Source of the DNA: Chitinophagaceae bacterium | Lineage (GTDB): Bacteria; Bacteroidota; Bacteroidia; Chitinophagales; Chitinophagaceae | NCBI GenBank assembly: GCA_016706055.1 | Contig: JADJKL010000011.1 | Location: forward strand, 62,001 to 126,000 | Reading direction: 5' to 3' | Length of the DNA stretch: 64,000 nt | Shown here: positions 7,561-15,974 of the stretch, piece by piece | How the letters are laid out: every line of letters starts with the position of its first letter | Position numbering within the stretch: the stretch's first letter is position 1 | Position numbers and translations under genes: made by a program | The notes under the pieces: model-generated | The model's input: the letters and a program-made list of their open reading frames with translations, nothing else | What the model was told of the DNA's origin: nothing | The model's database searches: none

Positions 7561-10490
7561 TTATTCAAACTTTCCGGGAAAATGCTGGTTCAAGAAGGCT
7601 TTATAAACATCTACATCCTTATTAAGTTTTAGCACATCAAAGTTGCCATTTGTTAATATGGAGAAAAAGTATTTACCACCTTTCAACCACGGTATTATTT
7701 CAGTTGCAGTTCTAGGCTTTGTTTTTTCAATATAGCTGATTGCATCTTGTGCATTTGTAAATGGCGCAATTAAGAGCAATTTATAATCTGCATTCAATTC
7801 AAAAAGATCGGCAGAATAATTTTTAGCCTGATAGTTAGTACGGTTAAATCTTAGAAATGCATTTTTAGCCTCGTTGGAAAAAACCGGATCAACTTTATTT
7901 AACAACAAAACCACATAATGTGCTTCGTTAGGAGAGTTTACATAAGACGATGAAACATTCACTGGTGGTTTTACGGCACTGGTGTCTGGTTGAGGAACAT
8001 TGTTCACTACAAGCGGTTGCACTGGTTTTACAGGCTGCACATTTGAAGTATCTGGTTTTGGCTGTGTAATTATTGTAAGAGGTTCTTTGCCCGATGCAGA
8101 ATCACCCGGTATGCGGGTTATTACCATGTTTCTTAATTCCTCTTCTATTTGTGCTCTTCTGCCCAATACATCCAGCATTGTAGTTGCTTTTTCTTTTAAT
8201 GGAGAATCTCCAAACTGGGCTATCAGGTTGTTCAATACTTTTTTGGCAGCACTATCTTCTCTTTGTTTTACATAATAAACCGCTTCAATGTATAGCAATT
8301 GTGGTGTCCAGAAATTTTGTTGTAAATGCTATCTGCTTTTTTCTTTTGTGCAATTGCTTCGGCAAAGTTTCCTTCTATGAATAGATCATAAATATCTTCA
8401 TAGGTTTTTGTCGCTTCAGGGTTTGGTAGTCCCGAATTTGGATTAATGCCTGTTGTCAGTATTTTATTGTAATTGCTGTTAGCATAGTTCTGTGATAATG
8501 ATTTTTTCAAGGCTGCTGCTTTGGCCGCATCTCCATTTTTATTATAACAGTAGAATAGGTTGAATAATACTTCATCCATTTTTGCAAATTCAGGAAATTT
8601 TGTTCTTAACTCTTCTAATGTAGTGGTACCAGCATTACAATCTTCAATATTTTGGATATAAGCTTTTCCAAGTGCAAGCATAGCTTCCTGAATAGAATCA
8701 TTAGAAAGTTTTATTGTTTCTGGTGTTAATGGAAGATTGTCATACAACGCATCAAAAGATAATTCTGTTTCTTGTTGCCCAGTGGGAGTTCTGTTATTTG
8801 GGTTTTGCCCAGACACATTATTAGGTATTATATTTCCCGTTGCCGCAGCTCTCCGCCAGTTGTCCATATTGGCTCTTGTTCCCCATCTGCTTTTAAAATC
8901 TGCTTGCCCTCTGGATCGGGAAGTAGCATTATAAAAATACCATTCACCTCTGGTGTTGGTAGGAAATAAGGATGGTATAGTTGGAGTGGTAAAAGGAGAA
9001 CCGCTTGATGAAGGCTCATCTTTCAAACCCTGTTGTTTACGTAATTGCTTTACCAGTTTTTTTACAAAATCTTTTCTTTCATCTTCAGGCATTGCAGCAA
9101 TATGTTGCAAGCTGTCTTGTCGTTCTATAATTTCCAAATTGCCAGCAATAAGTCCCAACGATTTTTTCTTTGCTGTTATTTCCTCCACATTTTTCAATGT
9201 AGGATCATCCATTTTTAGACTGTCATAAAAATTATAAGCCTGTCTGTAATTCTTTTTTGCAAGAGACAGGTCAGCCAGTTGAAGGAATGCTTTATTTCTT
9301 TGCTCTATTCCGTTGTTAGCATATCTGGTGCTTTTTAAAAGCAATGCCATTGCCTCGTCAATATTATTTCCCTGCAATTGCATTTGTGCAGCCATGTAAT
9401 AAATAATGTCACGATAATCTTCATATTTACTCTGCTTCGCCATTCTTATTAGTTTGGCTACATTTTTCTCAATGGTTTGCTCGCCGCCATCTCTGTTTAC
9501 ACGAATGGTAGAAAGTCTTGCATAAATATCAAGTATCGGATCGGTAGTGTGGCTGCTTACTTTGCCGTAATATTTTTCTGAATCTTTATAATTCCCTGCT
9601 TGTTCATAAAGTTGTGCTGCCAAGTATTCCCATCTGGCTTTTTCCTGCAGGTTGGTGGCATTGCTTAAAGCTTTTGTTAAGTACAATGCTGCACTGTCCC
9701 ACATATTTTGTTTGTAAAACCAATAAGATTGCACTTCAGCAAGATCGTTGTTTAATCGTTTTGGAAATACAGGATCATTTTTCAACGCAAGAATCAAACT
9801 CGAGGCTTCGGCAAACTGATCTTGTGCTAGAAAATTTCTTATCTGCCAGATAAAGGCATCATTGCGACTTGGTGGTTCTGAAAATATTTTTTTAGGTAAA
9901 CTGCTTTTTTCTTTTGTAGCAATACTATAGGCAGAGTTGCCATCTCTTGCACTTCCAATCGTCAGATAATACCCGTCTTTTTCTTTTGGTGCAAAAGCAT
10001 AATTGATGAATTGAAACATCAGGTAAGCAGAATCAAATTTCTTTTGCAGGTAAAATGATGCTCCCCATAATAAATAAAGATTGTCTACCCAATCATTTCG
10101 CAGATCATGCAAAGCAATTCCGCTGGATGCTTTATAGGTTATGGAATCAAGTTGTATAGAATCTCCGGCAGTTATATCGAGAGAATAGTTATAGAAAGGT
10201 AGCAATTCTGAATAATCATCTTTAAATCCCAGTTTGGCTCTTTCCAAAACTTCATTCAGTTTGGTATTGGCATTAAAGTAATAGTTGTAATGAGTAACTG
10301 TGTTTTGTATAAACCTTTTTGGCAGGGTAAATTTGGAGTCTTCCGATTTTTCGGAACGTAATACTCTGTCTTCGTATTCCGTTGGTTTTGAGATAGTAAT
10401 AGGGATTCCCAACTGGCTGAAAGCAGGTAAACTGATCTGGCAGAGGATAAGGAGGAGAACAGCAGTAAAAGTATTTCGGGTCAGTCGCAT
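7561..10490 (-). CDS. sprE: SprE/PorW-like TPR protein, gliding/T9SS (frameshifted)
   Basis: Two overlapping frames make one protein of about 976 residues. The N-terminal frame starts at the ATG at 10490 with a signal peptide (ending PAFSQ). It continues with THYNYYFNANTKLNEVLERAK and a long series of TPR-like helices, as in SprE/PorW proteins needed for type IX secretion and gliding. The C-terminal part carries a proline-rich linker and a FSILTNGNFD segment. The frames join at 8315-8318: restoring one base in the A4/T3 tract gives NKNFWTPQLLYIEAV, the natural continuation. An alternative TTG start lies at 10502. The family call is from recognition of the N-terminal block, not from a search. 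Confidence 0.72.
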
Positions 10491-10633
10491 TTTCCGTCGC
10501 AATCTAAAGTCTTATTAACTGAATTTCAAACAATTTAGTATAAAAATAGGCCATTTTTTTTAGTTCAATTTGATAGAGCTAAATCGACATTACAAACAGC
10601 CATTCCTTACCTTTAAAGCCATAAAATGTGGTT

Positions 10634-11035
10634 ATGGTAAAATTAGATGCAGGTTCTACCCTTAAAAGGCTTAGAAACCGCTACCGGCTTGTCGTTATGA
10701 ATGATGACACTTACGAGGAAGTGGTAACTTTTAAATTATCAAGATTGAGTGTTTACATCATGTTAAGCACAGTTTTTGTGTTATTGGTGGGCTTAACAGT
10801 AGCCCTCATTGTTTTCACACCTTTGAAATATTATATTCCCGGAGCCAGTACTGATTATAAATCTGTAACGGAGCTAAGACAGTTGAAATATCAGGTAGAT
10901 GAAGCCAACAAACAGATTTTATTATTACAACAATTTGATGCAGGATTAAGAAACGGACCATTAAAAGGGAATAATACCGTTGTAATGGATACAACGATGT
11001 TAAAATTGCCGAATGCAGAAATATCCAATGACTAA
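10634..11035 (+). CDS. Inner-membrane protein resembling the N-terminus of Bacteroidota M23 peptidases
   Basis: A 133-residue protein with a cytoplasmic basic N-terminus (LKRLRNRYRLVVMNDDTYEEVVTFKLSRL), one transmembrane helix (about 43-65) and a short extracytoplasmic coiled-coil-like tail. The NRYRLVVMNDDTYEE block is what precedes the transmembrane helix in larger Bacteroidota LytM/M23 cell-wall proteins, but here the protein stops before any peptidase domain. It lies 11 bp upstream of a bactofilin gene, which suggests a membrane partner for bactofilin. A GTG at 10628 is a less likely start. Confidence 0.7.
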   Translation: MVKLDAGSTLKRLRNRYRLVVMNDDTYEEVVTFKLSRLSVYIMLSTVFVLLVGLTVALIVFTPLKYYIPGASTDYKSVTELRQLKYQVDEANKQILLLQQFDAGLRNGPLKGNNTVVMDTTMLKLPNAEISND

Positions 11036-11046
11036 AATCAATACTT

Positions 11047-11460
11047 ATGTTTACTAAAAACAAAACCGAAATGCCAAACACAACTAACAATGGAAGTGGT
11101 GCCACACTTATTGGTGCTGGAACTACACTGAAAGGCGACATCAAAAGCAATAACGATTTGCGAATTGATGGAACTGTAATCGGAAACATTAATAGCAATG
11201 CAAAAATCATCATCGGTACCAGTGGTGTGGTAGAAGGTGATATTATGGGCAACCAAGCCGACATTGTTGGAAAGGTTTCTGGAAATATCCGTGCAAAGGA
11301 ATTATTGCAATTAAGAGGTGAATCTACTGTAACCGGAAACATCTATGCCGGTAAATTACAGATAGAACCAACTGCTACCTTTAATGGGCAATGCCATATG
11401 GGTGCAAACGTAGTAGAGATTAATAAAAATGAACAACAAGCACAAGCCATCGCAAAGTAG
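11047..11460 (+). CDS. Bactofilin family protein
   Basis: A 137-residue bactofilin. It has the family's short disordered N-terminus, then a right-handed beta-helix built from repeated short strands (GTTLKGDIKSNNDLRIDGTV, NINSNAKIIIGTSGVVEGDI, NQADIVGKVSGNIRAKELL, STVTGNIYAGKLQIEP), and a short hydrophilic tail. Bactofilins polymerise without nucleotide into cytoplasmic membrane-associated filaments used in cell shape or localisation of wall enzymes. It sits between the membrane protein at 10634 and an AtpZ-like gene, which it overlaps by 32 bp. Confidence 0.92.
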   Translation: MFTKNKTEMPNTTNNGSGATLIGAGTTLKGDIKSNNDLRIDGTVIGNINSNAKIIIGTSGVVEGDIMGNQADIVGKVSGNIRAKELLQLRGESTVTGNIYAGKLQIEPTATFNGQCHMGANVVEINKNEQQAQAIAK

Positions 11461-11662
11461 CAATAAGGAATTCTTAATGAAGTATGCCGGGCTCGGCACA
11501 CAATTATTGGTGGCGATAGGCTTATCAGTTTTTGTTGGTTTGAAAATTGATAAATGGCTGCATACGTCACCTTTATTTGCCTGTGTCTTACCTTTGCTGG
11601 TATTATCAGCAATTTTTTACAAACTCTTCAAAGAAACCTCCAGAAAAAATAACAATGAATAG
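11429..11662 (+). CDS. AtpZ/AtpI-family small membrane protein
   Basis: A 77-residue protein with two membrane helices (about 17-38 and 48-66) and the family signature LMKYAGLGTQLLVAIGLSVFVGLKIDKWL. AtpZ/AtpI proteins assist assembly of the F1Fo ATP synthase c-ring or Mg/Ca transport. It overlaps the bactofilin gene and the next gene, so the set is translationally coupled. No ATP synthase subunit gene follows. Confidence 0.85.
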   Translation: MNNKHKPSQSSNKEFLMKYAGLGTQLLVAIGLSVFVGLKIDKWLHTSPLFACVLPLLVLSAIFYKLFKETSRKNNNE

Positions 11663-12059
11663 GAAAACGGTTTTTAATCAGTCAGTCACTTATTTCTGGA
11701 TTGCTTCTAATTTTTTATTTCTATTTTTTGAAAGGAGAGGAGTGTTTGATAATAATGACATTTATTGTACTGTTGTCATCATTGGCAATTTTATTCTCTT
11801 TCTTGTTTCTTTATCTGCACTCGTTATTACGCAGCGAGCCTTTAAGTCAGAAAATCCACAAGCATTTGTAAGAGCTATCTATTCCGGATTTATCATAAAA
11901 TTTTTTGTTGTCGCCATTTCTGCATTTGCTTATATCATGGTAGCAAAGAAAACGGTTAGCAAACCTGCATTAATGATTTGCGGTGGACTGTACATTATTT
12001 ACACTGTATTGGAAACAAGAAAACTCTTGCAATTACTGAAGCCTAAGAAGCATGCCTAA
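11655..12059 (+). CDS. AtpI-like four-helix membrane protein
   Basis: A 134-residue protein with four predicted membrane helices. I chose the ATG at 11655, which overlaps the AtpZ stop by 8 bp (ATGAATAG). The longer upstream frame would run through the AtpZ gene in another phase. In related genomes a protein like this lies between AtpZ and the ATP synthase a subunit and is considered AtpI-like. The C-terminus is basic (LLKPKKHA). It overlaps the next gene by 8 bp. Confidence 0.72.
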   Translation: MNRKTVFNQSVTYFWIASNFLFLFFERRGVFDNNDIYCTVVIIGNFILFLVSLSALVITQRAFKSENPQAFVRAIYSGFIIKFFVVAISAFAYIMVAKKTVSKPALMICGGLYIIYTVLETRKLLQLLKPKKHA

Positions 12060-12678
12060 GAAAGAAGTGCCTGTCAATTATCTGCAAAATTATTTACCGC
12101 CCGCCACTGGTGATGCAGTTATGGCATATTTGCAGCAGCACAAAGTGCATCTTACAATCGCCAAAGAAAGGACAAGTATTTTGGGCGACTATCGTCATCG
12201 TACCAATCATGCAAATCATCGCATTAGTGTAAATGGCAATCTAAATAAATATGCGTTCCTTATTACTCTGTTGCATGAACTGGCGCATCTGCTCACTTTT
12301 GAACAATATGGCAACAAGGTCCAATCGCATGGTAAAGAGTGGAAGATGATTTTTGGTCAGTTGCTTGCACAATTTGTAGAACACAAAATATTTCCACCCG
12401 ATATTGAAAAGGAAATTCTTCTTTCACTCAAAAGCCCTGCAGCCAGCAGTTGTGCCGAAGACGGATTGCTACGGGTGTTACGAAAATATGATGAAGGCAA
12501 TCCCAATCAGCAACTGGTAGAAGAAGTTGAATTAAATAAATTGTTCCGCACAAAAGATGGACGCATCTTTCGCCGTGGTGAGCAATTAAGAAAACGATTC
12601 AAGTGCCAGGAAGTGAAAACAGGCAAACTCTATTTATTCAGCCCGGTTTATCCTGTGGAAATAGTTACGGCTGTTTAA
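12052..12678 (+). CDS. SprT-like zinc metalloprotease-domain protein
   Basis: A 208-residue protein with HELAH at 75-79 and a third likely ligand His in QSHGKEW (about 93), the SprT/SPRTN arrangement. The C-terminal part (FRRGEQLRKRFKCQEVKTGKLY) corresponds to the usual zinc-ribbon or basic region but has only one cysteine, so the ribbon is degenerate. SprT-like proteins are cytoplasmic, and the eukaryotic relative degrades DNA-protein crosslinks; the bacterial role is unclear. It is the last gene of the 10634-12678 operon. Confidence 0.85.
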   Translation: MPKKEVPVNYLQNYLPPATGDAVMAYLQQHKVHLTIAKERTSILGDYRHRTNHANHRISVNGNLNKYAFLITLLHELAHLLTFEQYGNKVQSHGKEWKMIFGQLLAQFVEHKIFPPDIEKEILLSLKSPAASSCAEDGLLRVLRKYDEGNPNQQLVEEVELNKLFRTKDGRIFRRGEQLRKRFKCQEVKTGKLYLFSPVYPVEIVTAV

Positions 12679-12685
12679 GCCTTTT

Positions 12686-13168
12686 TTATAATGTTTTCAG
12701 CATCCACAAACTGCAACCTGTGTGACCGCTGTTGCCCATCGGGCCGGTCAAGTATTCAAAACCAAACTTTGCATAAGTATTCAATGCCTGTTTTAGTTCG
12801 GGCATACTTTCCAAATATATTTTCTTGTAGCCGTACTCTTTAGCACAGGCAATGCTTTTTTCAATTAGTGTGCGGCCAAGGCCAGTACCTCTTGCAGCAG
12901 GTGCTAAATACATTTTTACGAGTTCACAAGTATCGTCCGGCAATCCTTCTGTTGGATAAATGCCGCCTCCGCCCACAACAATGCCATCTTGCTCTGCAAT
13001 AAAATAAGTTGCACCATCTTTTTGAAATAATTCGAATAAAGTATCTGTAGTCGGATCAGTGAAAACTGTGCCTGGTCTGTTAGCACCAAACTCCGTCAAC
13101 GCATCTTTGATTATTGTAGCAATAGCCGCATTGTCTTTTACTACTATGCGGCGAATGGTAATGTTCAT
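12686..13168 (-). CDS. GNAT-family N-acetyltransferase
   Basis: A 160-residue GNAT protein: MNITIRRIVVKDNAAIATII at the start, the CoA loop APAARGTGLGRTLIEKSI, and the C-terminal KQALNTYAKFGFEYL. I use the ATG at 13168 because a TATCTTTG box lies only a few bases upstream; a 26-residue extension to 13246 would translate through that promoter. Convergent with the SprT-like gene. Substrate unknown. Confidence 0.85.
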   Translation of the reverse strand: MNITIRRIVVKDNAAIATIIKDALTEFGANRPGTVFTDPTTDTLFELFQKDGATYFIAEQDGIVVGGGGIYPTEGLPDDTCELVKMYLAPAARGTGLGRTLIEKSIACAKEYGYKKIYLESMPELKQALNTYAKFGFEYLTGPMGNSGHTGCSLWMLKTL

Positions 13169-13172
13169 GTGG

Positions 13173-13180
13173 CAAAGATA
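13173..13180 (-). promoter_or_regulatory. -7 box for the GNAT gene at 12686
   Basis: The minus strand reads TATCTTTG ending 4 bp before the ATG at 13168. Transcription would begin at or beside the start codon, giving a nearly leaderless mRNA. Confidence 0.45.
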
Positions 13181-13297
13181 ATTGGGGAAAGTATTGCTTT
13201 TAAGGATTGACATTGCATTGTTATTTGAGTGTGAAATTGCTACCAATATAAAATATCAAATTTTGGCTGGATAAGATTAATTGTTTTTTTTTGGTAG

Positions 13298-14171
13298 ATG
13301 ATAAAGATTCCTTTTATATATAGTGGCTATTGGTATGCTGGCAGTAGGTTGTCAGAAATCCGGATTAGGTGATGGCTTTGATAATAATATCCTAACACCA
13401 GACAGCAGCTATCTGCGACAATATATTGGATATGAAGGAGCAAGCACAACGGAAGTGGCAAATGAAAAATATGAGTATGATGCCGAACTTCGATTGAAAT
13501 CAATAATATCATGGAGGAGAACTTTAGATATTGTAACCTCGCAGATGAACCAATATAGGGATACAATTACTTTTCATTACAACGGCAGTAGTCAAACTCC
13601 AATAGGTTATAAATCCAGTTGGAATCAATATGATGATGCTAATACTTTACTGACATATGGAGGCTCTATTAGAAGGGTGGGTTACACCAGCGATGGAAAG
13701 ATTTTTTATGATACTACAGTTTCTCAAACCAGTGGCAACATCTCTTACAGGCGATTTGTTTATGAATCAGCTTCTTTAATTAAAGAATATAGGAAATCAA
13801 GTGCTACCGGTGCAGAGTCTGAAATAGTTCTGAATTTAATCAGTCTACCGGGAAATAAATGGGAGCAATTTTTTAACGGAGTAAAGAATGTAGAATGTAC
13901 ATTGGATGATAAAAAGCATCCGTTTAAAAAATTACAACCTGTTGCATCTTTTTTTGATGTTAACTATCCTTATCCAAACGACTTAGTGCTTACTGGGCCA
14001 TCAAAAAATAATATACTTGCCTTTAAACTTTATTCAGCCGCTAGCTCAACTTTGTTATTCGAAATGAATAATACTTACACCTATAGAAGTGATGGCTACC
14101 CGGTAACTGTAAGTAAAATGTATACGATACCATTTAACTGGCATGTTACAGGTAAGTTTTTTTATTACTAA
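13298..14171 (+). CDS. Lipoprotein, hypothetical (signal peptide out of frame)
   Basis: The main frame, readable from GTG 13323, begins with only MAIGMLAVGC, a lipobox (LAVGC) with almost no hydrophobic core. An ATG at 13298 in a different phase reads MIKIPFIYSGY. Adding one TA unit to the TATATA tract at 13316-13321 joins them into MIKIPFIYIVAIGMLAVGC, a textbook lipoprotein signal. The mature protein, about 270 residues, contains YD-like strands (KYEYDAELRLKSII, FVYESASLIKEYR, NNTYTYRSDGYPV) seen in Bacteroidota surface lipoproteins. Either a frameshift or a slippage switch. Function unknown. Confidence 0.6.
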
Positions 14172-14240
14172 AGATCATATTCTGAAAGAATAGTTAATTA
14201 AGTCGTCTCCTTAATCGTAAAATATGTTTGATTAAGGGTA

Positions 14241-15293
14241 CTATAATTTTATTGCAAGAAGCATTTGAAAGGCGAGATTACAGTTTTCAATATAATCGTT
14301 AAGATCAATTTTATCGAAGCTGTCAGTTGTTTTATGATAATCCGGATGATCTTCTGTGCCTAAATATAGAAAAGGGATATGCTTTTCATAAAAAGGGTAG
14401 TGGTCGCTTTTGTCTGTCCAGTCGTGATAGCCGCCGCCTCTATCATGACCCATCAATATTTTTGAATTTGTTTTCTGTTGTAACTCGTCCACAATATATT
14501 TTAAGGATGGATTGTGTGAGATACCGCTTACGAACAGTTCTCTGTCAGCTCCTCTTGCTATCATATCAAGATTAAGGTTGAATATAATTTTGGGTTGAAG
14601 TGTATCGGAAGAATTATTTTCAACAAAATAAGTAGCTCCTTCCATTCCTGATTCTTCTCTGTCGAAGGCGGCAAAGATTAGTGAGTAAGCATGAGGATAT
14701 TGTTTAAAATGCTTGGCTAATGCCAGAAGGCATGCCGAGCCGCTTGCATTATCTGATGCTCCATAAAATATGTTGCCATTTTCATCTTTACCAATATGAT
14801 CGTAATGTGCACTGATGACAATAAACTTATCAGGATGCGCAGTGCCTCTTACCCAGCCAACTATATTCTGTCCTTTAAGAGACATATTAATAATCTTACC
14901 CTCGAAATTTTGTATTAAAGATGAATTGAAGCTATCAAGGGCTGATTGTCGCATTCGCATCAGTATTCTGTTTACTGCGAGTCGATGACCTTTTGTGCCT
15001 GGTTGTCTTCCTGCACAGCTATCGCCTGAAAGGAATTTAAGATCATCAACAATCTGTACACTATCTAATACTCTGAAAGGAGTGATCGATGGTTTGTTCT
15101 TAAGAGTTTTTCGTTGTTTGCTTACAGAAGGATATGACTGCTGGGGTAAAAGGTATTTAACAATCAATAGTATTGCTACAGTTATAACTGGTAGGATAAT
15201 AATAGTTTTTCTAACCCATGGTTTAAATCTAGCCCACGGTTTAAACCGTGGGCTAGGAAATGTGGATTTGGTATTTTCAATGGCTTTAGCCAT
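14241..15293 (-). CDS. Membrane-anchored M28 family metallopeptidase
   Basis: A 350-residue protein with one N-terminal membrane helix (about 30-48) and an M28 di-zinc aminopeptidase domain. The expected ligands are visible: His 163 (SAHYDH), Asp 181 (GASDNASG), Glu 213/214 (DREESG), Asp 243 (NLDMIA) and His 320 (DYHKTTD). It probably removes N-terminal residues from peptides in the periplasm. Residues about 14-28 (PRFKPWARFKPWVRK) are encoded by an in-frame REP palindrome and its partial duplicate, so the original start may have been nearer the membrane helix. It ends up 10 bp from the transposase gene. Confidence 0.87.
   Translation of the reverse strand: MAKAIENTKSTFPSPRFKPWARFKPWVRKTIIILPVITVAILLIVKYLLPQQSYPSVSKQRKTLKNKPSITPFRVLDSVQIVDDLKFLSGDSCAGRQPGTKGHRLAVNRILMRMRQSALDSFNSSLIQNFEGKIINMSLKGQNIVGWVRGTAHPDKFIVISAHYDHIGKDENGNIFYGASDNASGSACLLALAKHFKQYPHAYSLIFAAFDREESGMEGATYFVENNSSDTLQPKIIFNLNLDMIARGADRELFVSGISHNPSLKYIVDELQQKTNSKILMGHDRGGGYHDWTDKSDHYPFYEKHIPFLYLGTEDHPDYHKTTDSFDKIDLNDYIENCNLAFQMLLAIKL
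15211..15256. repeat. REP palindrome inside the M28 peptidase gene
   Basis: 15230-15255 is a perfect 26-bp palindrome: TAGCCCACGGTTT followed by its exact complement. A half copy (CTAACCCATGGTTTAAAT) precedes it, so the element encodes the peptide repeat RFKPWA-RFKPWV. It belongs to the same family as the palindromes on the other side of the transposase at 15303. Confidence 0.75.
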
Positions 15294-15302
15294 TTGTTAT
15301 TA

Positions 15303-15743
15303 TTATGTTGTTTCGTTACTAAGCCCATGCACAGCTATGAATTCTTCATATTCTTTTACAAAGGTCTTTTTAGTATGATGCTTTTTCTGATTTAAAATAT
15401 ATTGATAAACTTTATCAAATACCGACTCACTAACAGAATAGGCAGCATAACCAGTTTGCCAGGCAAATTTTTCTGTAATAATATCCTGTTGATTGATCCA
15501 ATGTGAGGAAGCACCTTTTACCTGTTTAATAATATCTGCAAGAGCTTTTTTGTGGTTAAGCAAAAAAAGACAATGAACATGATCCGCAGCTCCGTTTATA
15601 ATACTTATAGAACAACCTGATTCTATAAATTGGTTTTTGAGTTGGTCGTATAAAATATTTTCAATTGCAGGAGTAATGAGTGAATGCCTGTCTTTTGTAG
15701 ACCAGATGGCATGTATCCAAAGCCTGTTATATGAATGTGACAT
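15303..15743 (-). CDS. IS200/RAYT-type Y1 transposase
   Basis: A 146-residue single-strand transposase of the HUH superfamily. It has the HUH motif DHVHCLF (His 55, His 57), a conserved FAWQTGYAAYSVS block, and YILNQKKHH with the likely nucleophile Tyr 115. It lacks a TnpB partner. Palindromes of one family flank it (15211-15256 and 15769-15831), the setting of REP-associated tyrosine transposases, which move or spread REP elements rather than a classical insertion sequence. The gene looks intact. Confidence 0.88.
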   Translation of the reverse strand: MSHSYNRLWIHAIWSTKDRHSLITPAIENILYDQLKNQFIESGCSISIINGAADHVHCLFLLNHKKALADIIKQVKGASSHWINQQDIITEKFAWQTGYAAYSVSESVFDKVYQYILNQKKHHTKKTFVKEYEEFIAVHGLSNETT

Positions 15744-15768
15744 GAGGATAGATTTAATATTTCAAGAT

Positions 15769-15831
15769 AAACCATTAAAATGGTTTCGAAAACATATCGA
15801 TACGATTACCCATGATTAAAATCATGGGCTA
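15769..15831. repeat. REP palindromes on the right of the transposase
   Basis: AAACCATTAAAATGGTTT at 15769-15786 is followed by a 26-bp imperfect palindrome at 15806-15831 that starts TTACCCATGATT and ends ATCATGGGCTA. The second matches the frame of the element at 15230 (AGCCCA...TGGGCTA with a TTTAA-like centre) but with different inner arms. Confidence 0.7.
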
Positions 15832-15938
15832 TTATTGATGATGATAGCGAACAGAACCCCGAACGGAGCGTCGCAACTGAAGCTCAATCAAGGCTCAAAT
15901 GCTGGGTAAACAATACCTTAAAAGCCGCCTAAAACGCC

Positions 15939-15946
15939 TACCTTTG
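15939..15946 (+). promoter_or_regulatory. -7 box for lepA
   Basis: TACCTTTG, a full TAnnTTTG match, 28 bp upstream of the lepA ATG. Confidence 0.5.
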
Positions 15947-15974
15947 CCCACCTGAAAAAAGAGGTATTTAGTAC

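Noticed and set aside
10815..11342. Long minus-strand frame of 175 codons opposite the bactofilin gene
   Set aside because: It is antisense to two well-supported genes, its translation is rich in serine, leucine and proline without domain features, and bactofilin is unambiguous on the other strand.
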